DNA from: Leeuwenhoekiella polynyae
GTDB taxonomy: Bacteria > Bacteroidota > Bacteroidia > Flavobacteriales > Flavobacteriaceae
Assembly (NCBI RefSeq): GCF_004104075.1
Contig: NZ_QOVK01000013.1
Coordinates: 1 to 64,000, forward strand
Direction of reading: 5' to 3'
DNA: 64,000 bases
The notes under the pieces are model-generated. The model saw nothing but the letters and a program-made list of their open reading frames with translations. It made no database searches and was not told the origin of the DNA. Numbering within the stretch: position 1 is the stretch's first letter; the number at the start of each line of letters is the position of its first letter. This document shows, one piece after another, positions 34,801-43,134 of this stretch. A program made the position numbers and the translations under genes.

Positions 34801-36585
34801 GTGTCACGCGCGCTACTTTTAAGTTTTTTTTGCTTTATAACTCTTGCTGCCCAAGCTCAGGAAGAAATACTCGCACGCAATTATATGGAGCAAGGCGCTT
34901 ATCAAAAAGCAGCTTTGATATATGAGGAATTGGTTGAAAAAAATCCGGCGAATACCAATATGATATCGAGTCTCGTTGAAGCCTATCAACAGCTTGAAGC
35001 GTATGGTAAAGTCAAAACCTTATTAGAAAAATCGCTCAACTTATCTAATAGTTTAGTTCATCTGGAAGTAGATTTGGGTTACAATTACCAGTTACAAGGT
35101 AATACCGAAGCAGCAACCTTACATTATAACAAAGCCCTTACAGCCGTTGCTCAGGAAGCTCGTTTTGCGTATTTGGTAGGGCGTACGTTTCAAAAATACA
35201 GCCTGCTGGATGAAGCGGCACAAGCTTATAATACGGCTGCTGAGGCAGACCCCAGATATAATTTTGACCCGCAACTGGCGCTCATTTATGGTGAACAAGG
35301 GGATATCGAAAAAATGCTGAGCACTTATATCAATCTTATTGAACGTAATGAGAAATACCAAAGCATCGCCCAGCGCTATTTTAATGAGTTCATAACTGAA
35401 GATCCTGAGAACGAGGCCAACCAGATCTTTAGAAAGCTGTTGCTCACGCGTATGCAAGAAGAGCCCAACCTGCTTTACAATAGATTGCTGAGTTGGTTAT
35501 TTATTCAACAAAAAGAATACAACAAAGCTTTTTTACAGGAAAAAGCTATTGCAAAGCGTAGTGATAACGAGCTTAACGGAATTATCATGCTTGCCGAAGT
35601 AGCCGAAAATAACAACGAGTTTGAGCTTGCCACTTCGATTTATGAGTATTTGATCAGTCAGACTATTTCTGCAGATCTTAATTTATTTGCCAATCAGAAA
35701 TTATTAGAACTACGTATAAAAAGCGCTGAACATAAAGAATATGCTGAGATAGCATCAACTTTTGAGAATTTATTGGAGCATTATAATTATGATTCTGAAA
35801 CGCTGGAGCTACAAATTACATTTGCCCATTTTTTAGCATTTAAAAATATTGATTTACAAAAGGCTTCCTCATTATTGAAAAAAAACCTACAAAAACCTCT
35901 AAGCCGATTTCAGCAAGCTCGTATAAAAATGGAACTCGCAGATATTTTGGTTCTTGAAGAACGCTTTAATGCAGCTTTGCTCTATTACACACAAATTCAA
36001 AAGAACTTACAAGGTACTGCTATTGCTCAGGAAGCCCGCTTTAAAGTAGCTAAAACCAGTTATTATAAAGGTGATTTTGAATGGGCAAAAACCCAATTGA
36101 AAGTTTTAAAATCTTCTGCAGAGCAACTCATAGCAAATGACGCACAAGATTTATACCTGCTCATCACAGACAATACGGTTCACGATTCGACTCAGACAGC
36201 TTTACAAGAATATGCCCGTGCAGACCTGTTGCTTTTTCAGAATAAAGACCAAGAAGCACTTGCTGTTTACACAGATATTTTGCAAAAACACGAGGGCAAA
36301 GCAATAGAAGATGAAACTTTATTGGCTCAGGCTATTTTATTTGAAAAAGCTAAAAATTTTGAAGCTGCTGCAGCCAATTACATTAAAATTATAGAATTAC
36401 ATGGCGAAGATATTCTCGCCGATGACGCCCATTACAGACTGGGTAATTTATATGCAGAAGAACTGCAACAACCCGAAAAAGCAAAAGAACAATTTGAAGA
36501 AATCATCTTCAAATTTGCAGATAGTATCTTTTATGTGGATGCCCAGCAAAAATACCGGAAATTAAGAGGTGACGCGATTAACTAA
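34801..36585 (+). CDS. secreted tetratricopeptide repeat protein
   Basis: A 594-residue protein with a signal peptide (MSRALLLSFFCFITLAAQAQEE) and a mature body of TPR-like helical repeats throughout, for example ARNYMEQGAYQKAALIYEELVEKNPAN and DDAHYRLGNLYAEELQQPEKAKEQFEEII. It starts at GTG, chosen because it gives the signal peptide directly. It is probably periplasmic or outer-membrane associated, in protein-protein scaffolding. No enzymatic domain is seen. Confidence 0.85.
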   Translation: MSRALLLSFFCFITLAAQAQEEILARNYMEQGAYQKAALIYEELVEKNPANTNMISSLVEAYQQLEAYGKVKTLLEKSLNLSNSLVHLEVDLGYNYQLQGNTEAATLHYNKALTAVAQEARFAYLVGRTFQKYSLLDEAAQAYNTAAEADPRYNFDPQLALIYGEQGDIEKMLSTYINLIERNEKYQSIAQRYFNEFITEDPENEANQIFRKLLLTRMQEEPNLLYNRLLSWLFIQQKEYNKAFLQEKAIAKRSDNELNGIIMLAEVAENNNEFELATSIYEYLISQTISADLNLFANQKLLELRIKSAEHKEYAEIASTFENLLEHYNYDSETLELQITFAHFLAFKNIDLQKASSLLKKNLQKPLSRFQQARIKMELADILVLEERFNAALLYYTQIQKNLQGTAIAQEARFKVAKTSYYKGDFEWAKTQLKVLKSSAEQLIANDAQDLYLLITDNTVHDSTQTALQEYARADLLLFQNKDQEALAVYTDILQKHEGKAIEDETLLAQAILFEKAKNFEAAAANYIKIIELHGEDILADDAHYRLGNLYAEELQQPEKAKEQFEEIIFKFADSIFYVDAQQKYRKLRGDAIN

Positions 36586-36587
36586 CG

Positions 36588-36595
36588 TATCTTTG
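36588..36595 (+). promoter_or_regulatory. -7 promoter box for DUF4286 gene
   Basis: TATCTTTG followed by CCGAC fits TAnnTTTG, three bases after the TPR gene stop. It predicts a leader of about 120 bases before the DUF4286 ATG that contains the repeated element at 36605-36716. Confidence 0.5.
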
Positions 36596-36604
36596 CCGAC
36601 CAAA

Positions 36605-36716
36605 AAAAAGTAAATTGCCTCTGGGCCTTACCCTTGAGGAAATTATAAAAATTTTAATTTAAAATTAGAGGTAAACCTCGGGGGTATTATACCCTTTGGC
36701 GGTGCCAATAAAATTG
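36605..36716 (+). repeat. repeated non-coding element, copy 1
   Basis: This leader contains a CCT/GGG...CCC/AGG hairpin, then AGGTAAACCT, GGGTA-TTA-TACCC and TTTGGCGGTGCCAATAAA. Copy 2 at about 39495-39596 shares the same blocks in the same order. Copy 1 ends 4 bases before the DUF4286 start codon. It may be a structured leader or a mobile non-coding repeat. Confidence 0.5.
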
Positions 36717-36720
36717 CCTT

Positions 36721-37047
36721 ATGATAATATACAATGTTACTGTTAATGTAGACGATAGTGTACATGCAGATTGGCTGTACTGGATTCGTAATGAGCACAT
36801 CCCAGATATGCTTGCGACCGGTAAATTTGTAAAAGCCCTGATGACTAAAGTTTTAGCAGAAGAAGAGATGGGCGGTCAAAGCTATTCTATTCAATATACC
36901 GCAAAAAGTAAAGATTCTTTGGAGCGCTATAAGAAAGAAGATGCCCCTCGCTTACGAGAAGAAGCGGGTCGTTTTGGTGATAAAATCCTTTCGTTTAGAA
37001 CAGAATTAGAGATCATAACAGAGCAAACTGAGTTTAAGCCGCAATAA
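36721..37047 (+). CDS. DUF4286 family protein
   Basis: A 108-residue protein with the family pattern MIIYNVTVNVDDSVHADWLYWIRNEHIPDMLATGKF, a ferredoxin-like dimeric alpha-beta barrel fold. It is nearly always upstream of rsmA in Flavobacteriia. The function is not established. It is followed 35 bases later by rsmA. Confidence 0.85.
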   Translation: MIIYNVTVNVDDSVHADWLYWIRNEHIPDMLATGKFVKALMTKVLAEEEMGGQSYSIQYTAKSKDSLERYKKEDAPRLREEAGRFGDKILSFRTELEIITEQTEFKPQ

Positions 37048-37082
37048 CCTTTATGGACCCTTCGGAATTCTAAAAAATCCAG

Positions 37083-37940
37083 ATGAAAAAAAAGTTTACC
37101 CGTACGCATAAAAAAGCCGCTTCAGATGATCCTGTAAAGGCAAAAAAGCATTTGGGTCAACATTTTTTAAAGGATGAAAGTATCGCAAAAAAAATTGCTG
37201 ATACGCTTACTTATGAAGGATACTCTGAAGTTTTAGAAATAGGTCCCGGTACCGGTGTACTTACTAAATATTTGCTACGCAAAGACAGTAATGTAACGGC
37301 AATGGATCTTGATAGCGAGTCTATTGTGTATCTCAATCACAGCTTTCCGCTGGATTATGCAGAACAGATGGAAGGTTGTAATCTTAGTGTGCTTGAAGCA
37401 GATTTTCTAAAGTTTGATCTAAGTACGCTTTATGGCGAAAAGCCATTTGCAATCACAGGTAACTTCCCGTATAACATATCTACACAAATCGTTTTTAAAA
37501 TGCTTGAGTGGCGCGATCAGGTGCCTGAGTTTAGTGGTATGTTTCAAAAAGAAGTTGCCCAGCGTATTTGCGAAAAGGAAGGCAGTAAAGCCTACGGAAT
37601 TCTTTCGGTATTAGCACAGGCTTTTTACGATGCAGAATATTTATTTACCGTTCCACCAACGGTCTTCAATCCGCCGCCTAAAGTAGATAGTGGGGTTTTA
37701 AAATTAACCAGAAAATCCAATTTTAAAGATCTCGCCTGTGAGCCAGACCAACTTTATAAAGTGGTTAAAATGGCGTTTCAGCAGCGCCGAAAAACATTGA
37801 GAAACAGCCTCAAACAATTAGAGCTCAGTGATTCGTTCCGCGAAAGTGAAACCTTCAATATGCGACCAGAACAGTTGAGTGTAGCAGCTTTTATAAAGCT
37901 TACACAAGACATTGCAAATGACCTGAACAAGAAGAGCTAA
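37083..37940 (+). CDS. rsmA: 16S rRNA (adenine-N6,N6)-dimethyltransferase
   Basis: A 285-residue RsmA/KsgA that dimethylates A1518 and A1519 (E. coli numbering) late in 30S assembly. The SAM motif [13 protein letters not shown] is near residue 52 and the catalytic NFPYNIS near 127. A lysine-rich N-terminal extension ([15 protein letters not shown]) precedes KKHLGQHFL. Length is normal. Confidence 0.97.
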   Translation: MKKKFTRTHKKAASDDPVKAKKHLGQHFLKDESIAKKIADTLTYEGYSEVLEIGPGTGVLTKYLLRKDSNVTAMDLDSESIVYLNHSFPLDYAEQMEGCNLSVLEADFLKFDLSTLYGEKPFAITGNFPYNISTQIVFKMLEWRDQVPEFSGMFQKEVAQRICEKEGSKAYGILSVLAQAFYDAEYLFTVPPTVFNPPPKVDSGVLKLTRKSNFKDLACEPDQLYKVVKMAFQQRRKTLRNSLKQLELSDSFRESETFNMRPEQLSVAAFIKLTQDIANDLNKKS

Positions 37941-38078
37941 ATACAATTCTTAACAGCTTTTGATCTAAAAACATTTAAAACTAGAGCCATTCAACTTCAG
38001 TTTTAATAGAAGTGAAGTTTAATCTCAATTATCGAGTTAATCTGTCTTAAAGCCGCTTTACGCTCTGTTGAGTTTAAT

Positions 38079-38086
38079 TATATTTG
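38079..38086 (+). promoter_or_regulatory. -7 promoter box for mgtE
   Basis: TATATTTG followed by CC fits TAnnTTTG, 42 bases before the mgtE start. Confidence 0.5.
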
Positions 38087-38127
38087 CCTGACTTAAAAAA
38101 ATATGAACCCTCGATAAAGTAGCGACT

Positions 38128-39480
38128 ATGGCTTTTGAACTTACCGAAGACCTTATAGAGCAGATTGAAAACTTTATCGAAGTTGGGGATAACGCTTCGA
38201 TTCTTGAGCTCCTAAACGAAGTACACCACGCCGATATCGCAGAGATCCTGGACGAGGTCACTACAGAAGAAGCTACCTATCTGGTAAAACTTCTGGATAG
38301 TGAGACCACATCTGAAGCTCTAATGGAACTGGATGAGGATTACCGGGAAGAAATTCTTGATAACCTCTCTCCTCAGGAAATTGCAGACGAGCTTAATGAG
38401 CTGGACACCGATGATGCGGTTGACTTTTTATCTGAACTTAACGAAGACATACAGCGACAGGTAATAGATGCCATTGAAGATGAGCAGCATGCGCAAGATA
38501 TCATTGAGATGTTGCGTTATGATGAGGATTCTGCCGGTGGTCTAATGGCAAAAGAATTGGTACGCGTTCGCGAAACCTGGACGGTTGCGGGTTGCGTACG
38601 TAAAATGCGGGCGCAGGCACAAAATGTAACCCGGGTGCATTCGGTTTATGTGGTTGATAAAAACGATCATTTAATAGGCAGATTATCGCTTAAAGATTTA
38701 CTTACTGCGGAAGCAAAATCAAAAATTTCAGACATTTATATTCCAAATGTAGATTCGGTCAATGTGCATGACACTGCAGAAGATGTTGCCCGAATTATGC
38801 AAAAATATGATCTGGAGGCCGTACCGGTTGTAAACGACTCAGGTGTGCTTTTAGGTCGGGTTACCGTTGATGATATTCTTGATTTTATACGAGACGAAGC
38901 TGATGAAGATTACCGAATGGCAGCGGGTATCTCACAGGTAGTAGAAGCAGATGATAATCTGCTTAAACTTACCCGTGCACGTTTGCCTTGGTTGATGATT
39001 GGCATGTTTGGCGGCCTGAGTGCAGCGAGTATCATCACCGGTTTCAACAGTATCTTTGAAACCTTCCCTAAGCTCTTAGTTTTTGTTCCCTTGATTCAGG
39101 CGACTGCCGGAAATGTAGGTGTGCAATCTAGCGCGATCGTAGTACAAGGTCTTGCCAATGATTCCCTAAAAGGAAATATCGTAAGCAGACTTTTAAAAGA
39201 ATGTGCTCTGGCACTTATAAACGGTGTTTCGATCGCTACTGTGGTTTTAATTATCAGCCATTTCTTTTTTGGTACCACCTATTTAGAATCTATAAGTATT
39301 GGGATAGCTATTATTGCTGTTATCATTCTCGCAGCCTTAATCGGTACATTTATTCCTATTATTCTAGACAAAAAAGGCATTGATCCTGCTGTTGCAACCG
39401 GACCGTTTATTACAACAAGCAATGATGTTTTTGGAATCCTCACCTATTTCTTAATCGCCAAGCTGATTCTGGGCTTTTAA
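38128..39480 (+). CDS. mgtE: MgtE-type magnesium transporter
   Basis: A 450-residue Mg2+ channel. The acidic N-terminal superhelical domain (residues about 1-130), two CBS domains (about 135-255) and a five-helix membrane domain (from LPWLMIGMFGGLSAAS) are all present. The family signature PLIQATAGNVGVQSSAIVVQG near residue 322 is intact. The cytoplasmic domains gate the pore with intracellular Mg2+. Confidence 0.96.
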   Translation: MAFELTEDLIEQIENFIEVGDNASILELLNEVHHADIAEILDEVTTEEATYLVKLLDSETTSEALMELDEDYREEILDNLSPQEIADELNELDTDDAVDFLSELNEDIQRQVIDAIEDEQHAQDIIEMLRYDEDSAGGLMAKELVRVRETWTVAGCVRKMRAQAQNVTRVHSVYVVDKNDHLIGRLSLKDLLTAEAKSKISDIYIPNVDSVNVHDTAEDVARIMQKYDLEAVPVVNDSGVLLGRVTVDDILDFIRDEADEDYRMAAGISQVVEADDNLLKLTRARLPWLMIGMFGGLSAASIITGFNSIFETFPKLLVFVPLIQATAGNVGVQSSAIVVQGLANDSLKGNIVSRLLKECALALINGVSIATVVLIISHFFFGTTYLESISIGIAIIAVIILAALIGTFIPIILDKKGIDPAVATGPFITTSNDVFGILTYFLIAKLILGF

Positions 39481-39494
39481 GCATTACCAAGTAA

Positions 39495-39596
39495 ACTACC
39501 TGGGAGCATGCCCACAAGGCATTGGTTAGAAGCAATTTTTCAATTTTTAAGGCAAACCTGGGGACGTTAAACCCTTTTGGCGGTGCTAATAAATCT
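39495..39596 (+). repeat. repeated non-coding element, copy 2
   Basis: Blocks CCTGGG/CCC/AAGG, AGGCAAACCT, GGGG, ACCC and TTTTGGCGGTGCTAATAAA match copy 1 at 36605-36716 in order and spacing, with differing linkers. It lies between mgtE and the promoter of the thioesterase gene, so unlike copy 1 it is not obviously in a leader. Confidence 0.5.
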
Positions 39597-39636
39597 CAAA
39601 ACAAGCTTAGACATATATAAGCTGCGTTAAGTTTAG

Positions 39637-39644
39637 TATTTTTG
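39637..39644 (+). promoter_or_regulatory. -7 promoter box, possibly leaderless thioesterase mRNA
   Basis: TATTTTTG fits TAnnTTTG and ends 4 bases before the thioesterase ATG at 39649, so the mRNA would start at or next to the start codon. Confidence 0.5.
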
Positions 39645-39648
39645 AAGT

Positions 39649-40056
39649 ATGAATGCGAAAACTTTCAAACTAGAATTCACTGTTCCTCCTGAGGCAATTG
39701 ATGGCTTGGGTCACGTAAATAATGTGGTGTATGTTCAGTGGGTTCAGGATGTTGCCGAAGCTCATTGGCAGCATAACTCTACCGAAGAAATGCTTGAGAA
39801 ATATGCCTGGGTAGCGTTAGAAAACCATATGAAATATTTTGCTCCTGCTTTTGAAGGAGAAAAGATCGTTGCAGAAACCTGGGTTCAAAAATTTGAGGGT
39901 GTACGGTCTATAAGAGAAGTTCAAATCTACAGAGCTTCAGATGGTAAAAAGCTCGCCAGCTCCATAACAAATTGGTGTCTTCTGGATATGCAAACGCGAA
40001 AACCATTACGCATTCCTAAAAATTTCTCTTCATATTACGAAGAAGTCAATACCTAA
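39649..40056 (+). CDS. acyl-CoA thioesterase, 4HBT family
   Basis: A 135-residue hotdog-fold thioesterase of the YbgC/4HBT group. The N-terminal motif GLGHVNNVVYVQWVQDVAEAHW carries the usual catalytic region, and the beta-sheet part with GEKIVAETWV follows. The substrate is not predictable. It is followed by a hydroxyacid dehydrogenase after 21 bases, probably in one transcript. Confidence 0.87.
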   Translation: MNAKTFKLEFTVPPEAIDGLGHVNNVVYVQWVQDVAEAHWQHNSTEEMLEKYAWVALENHMKYFAPAFEGEKIVAETWVQKFEGVRSIREVQIYRASDGKKLASSITNWCLLDMQTRKPLRIPKNFSSYYEEVNT

Positions 40057-40077
40057 TCTCCACCCATTTTTTAGTCC

Positions 40078-41013
40078 ATGAAAATTCTACATATAGACAG
40101 CAACCACGATTTAATGATTGAGCAATTAAAAGCAGCCGGTCATACCAATCACGAAGATTACACTTCCTGTAAAGAGGAGATCGAAGCTAAAATTGATCAA
40201 TATGAAGGGGTTGTTATCAGAAGTAGATTTAAAATTGATAAACAATTTCTGGATGCTGCAACTAATCTTAAATTCATCGCTCGCGTAGGTGCAGGTCTCG
40301 AAAGTATTGATATCTCATATGCAGAATCTAAAGGAATCGCTCTTATCGCTGCTCCTGAAGGCAATCGCAATGCGGTAGGTGAACACTCCTTAGGCATGTT
40401 GCTTATGCTTTTTAATAAACTGAAACTGGCTGATGCCGAAGTACGCTCCGGGCAATGGAATCGTGAGAAAAACCGTGGAGTAGAACTCGAAGGAAAAACA
40501 GTTGGACTCATCGGTTATGGAAATATGGGGAATGCTTTTTCTAAAAAATTAAAAGGTTTTGACTGTGAGGTAATTTGTTATGATTTGAAGCCTAATTTAG
40601 GCAATGAAAACGCCAGACAAGTCTCTCTTGAAGAATTGCAGGAACAAGCAGATGTATTGAGTTTGCATACTCCCTGGACACCGCTTACCGATAAAATGGT
40701 AAATACCGATTTTATTAAACGATTTAAGAAGCCGTTCTGGTTTATAAACACAGCTCGAGGTAAAAGCGTAGTTACTTCAGACCTTGTTGAAGCCTTGAAA
40801 ACCGGTAAAATTTTAGGTGCTGGTCTGGATGTTCTGGAATATGAAAAACTTTCTTTTGAAAACCTGTTCACAGCAAAAGAAGAAATGCCAAAACCATTGC
40901 AATACCTCATCACTGCAGACAATGTCGTGCTTACTCCGCACATCGCCGGGTGGACGGTGGAAAGCAAAATCAAACTCGCGCAAACCATTGTAGATAAGAT
41001 ATTGCAACTATAA
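40078..41013 (+). CDS. D-isomer-specific 2-hydroxyacid dehydrogenase
   Basis: A 311-residue NAD-dependent dehydrogenase of the SerA/LdhA superfamily. The Rossmann motif VGLIGYGNMG is near residue 142. Catalytic Arg in FINTARGKS near 223, Glu in GLDVLEYEK and His in LTPHIAGWT near 285 are in place. No ACT or regulatory C-terminal domain is present, unlike long SerA. Phosphoglycerate dehydrogenase is possible, but the substrate is not certain. Confidence 0.9.
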   Translation: MKILHIDSNHDLMIEQLKAAGHTNHEDYTSCKEEIEAKIDQYEGVVIRSRFKIDKQFLDAATNLKFIARVGAGLESIDISYAESKGIALIAAPEGNRNAVGEHSLGMLLMLFNKLKLADAEVRSGQWNREKNRGVELEGKTVGLIGYGNMGNAFSKKLKGFDCEVICYDLKPNLGNENARQVSLEELQEQADVLSLHTPWTPLTDKMVNTDFIKRFKKPFWFINTARGKSVVTSDLVEALKTGKILGAGLDVLEYEKLSFENLFTAKEEMPKPLQYLITADNVVLTPHIAGWTVESKIKLAQTIVDKILQL

Positions 41014-41099
41014 TTCCCTATTCAGGATTCCTTACTATCGGATTAAACGTTTTGATTTTCAGGGTTTTTTAGTAATTTAGAAATGAAAACCTCATTTCT

Positions 41100-41702
41100 A
41101 TGCAACACCTTTACAATCCCGATTATCAAAACCAAGATCTAGCTGTACGTTCTGCTGCGGCGTTAGACAAAATTTCAGATACTCTGAAAGCCCTGCTTTG
41201 GACCGGGCAAAAAGAAAGTGGCTTCTCCCCGCTTCAGCTTAAGCTTTTGCTGTTTATTGCCTATCACGAGTCAAAATACAACACAGTCAGTCAGCTCGTT
41301 GAAGAATTTCAAGTCACAAAAGCAACAATAAGTGACTGCATCAAAGCCTTAGAAAAACAAAAACTACTGACTAAGGTTTTGAATCACCGGGACAATCGTA
41401 GATTCCATATTGAATTGACTGAAAAAGGCACTCAGACCGTTTCAGAAATCAAGCCTTTTGCCAATCCCTTAATTCAAGTACTTCAATCTGAAAAAAGTGA
41501 AGATTTAGAAAACTTATACAGTAGTATGTTTTCCATACTATCTAAAATGAATAAAAGCAAACAGCTGAATCTTAAACGATCGTGTAGCGATTGCAATGCC
41601 TATCGCTCAGATGGGATCAATCATGCATTTTGCATGCAGTTACGCATTCAATTGCGTGATAAAGATCGCAGAATAGACTGCCCAAAGTATCAATCTAATT
41701 AA
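41100..41702 (+). CDS. MarR-family regulator with C-terminal cysteine cluster
   Basis: A 200-residue regulator. The winged HTH (KYNTVSQLVEEFQVTKATISDCIKALEKQKLLTKVLNHRDNRRFHIELTEKG) spans about residues 58-110. The C-terminal 45 residues carry four cysteines, CSDC, FCMQL and DCPKY, spaced like a metal or Fe-S site, which ordinary MarR proteins lack. It starts a cluster with a VOC protein (7 bases on) and a GNAT enzyme (one base on). Redox or metal sensing is an inference. Confidence 0.8.
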   Translation: MQHLYNPDYQNQDLAVRSAAALDKISDTLKALLWTGQKESGFSPLQLKLLLFIAYHESKYNTVSQLVEEFQVTKATISDCIKALEKQKLLTKVLNHRDNRRFHIELTEKGTQTVSEIKPFANPLIQVLQSEKSEDLENLYSSMFSILSKMNKSKQLNLKRSCSDCNAYRSDGINHAFCMQLRIQLRDKDRRIDCPKYQSN

Positions 41703-41709
41703 ATATATT

Positions 41710-42111
41710 ATGAAAAATAGAGTCACTGGTTTAGGCGGATTTTTTTTTAAAACTAAAAATCCCGATCAAATCAAAGAATGGTATAAAAACCACTTAGGCA
41801 TTCCCACAGATCAATACGGTTGGACGTTTTGGTGGAAAGATGAGCATGGCAATAAATGTTCTACACAATGGAGTCCGTTTAAAGAGGACACTACTTATTT
41901 TTCGCCTAGCGAAAAACAGTTTATGATGAACTTTAGAGTGGAAAACCTGAAAGAGCTTTTAAAAGTATTAAAGGAGGAAGGTGTTACAATCGTAGGTGAG
42001 ATAGAAGAATATGATTATGGTAAATTCGGTTGGATTCTGGATCCGGAAGGCAATAAAATAGAATTATGGGAGCCTGTAGATTCCGTGTTTTTAGAAGATA
42101 AAGATTCTTAG
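41710..42111 (+). CDS. VOC/glyoxalase-fold protein
   Basis: A 133-residue protein of the vicinal oxygen chelate family: two beta-alpha-beta-beta-beta modules, ending in FGWILDPEGNKIELWEP, which supplies the usual Glu metal ligand. It could be a dioxygenase, glyoxalase or antibiotic-binding protein. It is tightly linked to the preceding MarR gene and the following GNAT gene. Confidence 0.83.
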   Translation: MKNRVTGLGGFFFKTKNPDQIKEWYKNHLGIPTDQYGWTFWWKDEHGNKCSTQWSPFKEDTTYFSPSEKQFMMNFRVENLKELLKVLKEEGVTIVGEIEEYDYGKFGWILDPEGNKIELWEPVDSVFLEDKDS

Positions 42112-42112
42112 A

Positions 42113-42604
42113 ATGTTATTAAGCATTCGTGATTTTCAAGAAGCAGATTATCCTGAGGTTTCCAAAATCTATAAGGATGGTATAGACACCGGGATCGCTA
42201 CATTTGAAACCGAAGTCCCAGACTTTATAAACTGGAATCTCAGGTTTTACCAATCGTGTAGATTAGTGGCAATTTTAGATAATGAAGTTGTAGGGTGGGC
42301 AGCTCTCAGTCTGGTTTCAAAAAGAAATGTATATAGCGGGGTTGCCGAAGTAACCATTTATATATCACAAAAACATCAAGGACAAAAAATAGGATCTCTA
42401 ATCCTGGAAAAGCTTATAGCAAAAAGTGAGGCAGAAGGTTTCTGGACCCTAACTGCTCATATTTTTCCGCAAAATAAAAGCAGTATTCATTTACATCTAA
42501 AATATAATTTTAAGGTTTTAGGTGTTCACGAGAAAATTGCTAAAAGAGATAACAAATGGGAAGATAACATACTTCTGGAACGCCGCAGTACTAAGATTTT
42601 TTAG
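42113..42604 (+). CDS. GNAT N-acetyltransferase (phosphinothricin acetyltransferase-like)
   Basis: A 163-residue GNAT enzyme close to the Pat/Bar-like YncA group: IRDFQEADYPEVSKIYKDGIDTGIATFETEVP at the N-terminus and the acetyl-CoA site VTIYISQKHQGQKIGSLILEKLI near residue 83. It lies one base after the VOC gene, so the MarR-VOC-GNAT genes form one unit that may deal with a toxic small molecule. The substrate is unknown. Confidence 0.85.
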   Translation: MLLSIRDFQEADYPEVSKIYKDGIDTGIATFETEVPDFINWNLRFYQSCRLVAILDNEVVGWAALSLVSKRNVYSGVAEVTIYISQKHQGQKIGSLILEKLIAKSEAEGFWTLTAHIFPQNKSSIHLHLKYNFKVLGVHEKIAKRDNKWEDNILLERRSTKIF

Positions 42605-42746
42605 CTTTTTATTCTTGGTCTTTTGTCAACTATGCTGAACATCAATTTCAGAGAATGATCAGTATTATTTCATCACAAAACAAATTGAATCGAGATTATC
42701 CTTTCTACTGAATTGTTTTAGTTTTGTTCCAAACAATCAAATCTAA

Positions 42747-43094
42747 ATGGAAGAAAACAAAAATTTTAACGATCGTGCTCGCGATACTGCTAGTAATTTT
42801 GGAGAAGAAGCAAAAAACACGGCTAACGAATTTAAAGAAAACTGGAACGAAACTACCAATTCAGGAAATAACTTAAAATTAGCTTGTGGGCTATTAGGTA
42901 TTTTTCTTGGCTATCTGGGTATTCATAAATTTGTATTAGGCTACACAAAAGAGGGTATTATACAATTAGTTGCCTCTATAATAACGTGCGGCTTTGCTGG
43001 AATCATAGGATTTATTGAAGGTATCATTTACCTTACTAAATCTGATGATGAATTCTACCGCACCTATCAACAAGGAAGAAGACCTTGGTTTTAA
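42747..43094 (+). CDS. TM2 domain-containing membrane protein
   Basis: A 115-residue protein. A charged, disordered N-terminal 45 residues precede a TM2 domain with two membrane helices (LKLACGLLGIFLGYLGIHKFVLGYTKEGIIQLVASIITCGFAGIIGFIEGIIYLTKS). Function is unknown. It is convergent with the OlsF-like gene, the two sharing the terminator at 43104-43134. Confidence 0.85.
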   Translation: MEENKNFNDRARDTASNFGEEAKNTANEFKENWNETTNSGNNLKLACGLLGIFLGYLGIHKFVLGYTKEGIIQLVASIITCGFAGIIGFIEGIIYLTKSDDEFYRTYQQGRRPWF

Positions 43095-43103
43095 TAATTA
43101 CAA

Positions 43104-43134
43104 GAAGAGCAATTGATTAATCCAATTGCTCTTC
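43104..43134. terminator. bidirectional terminator overlapping OlsF-like gene end
   Basis: GAAGAGCAATTG at 43104-43115 pairs perfectly with CAATTGCTCTTC at 43123-43134. It sits between the TM2 gene and the convergent acyltransferase gene and includes the latter's stop codon and last codons. Confidence 0.8.
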
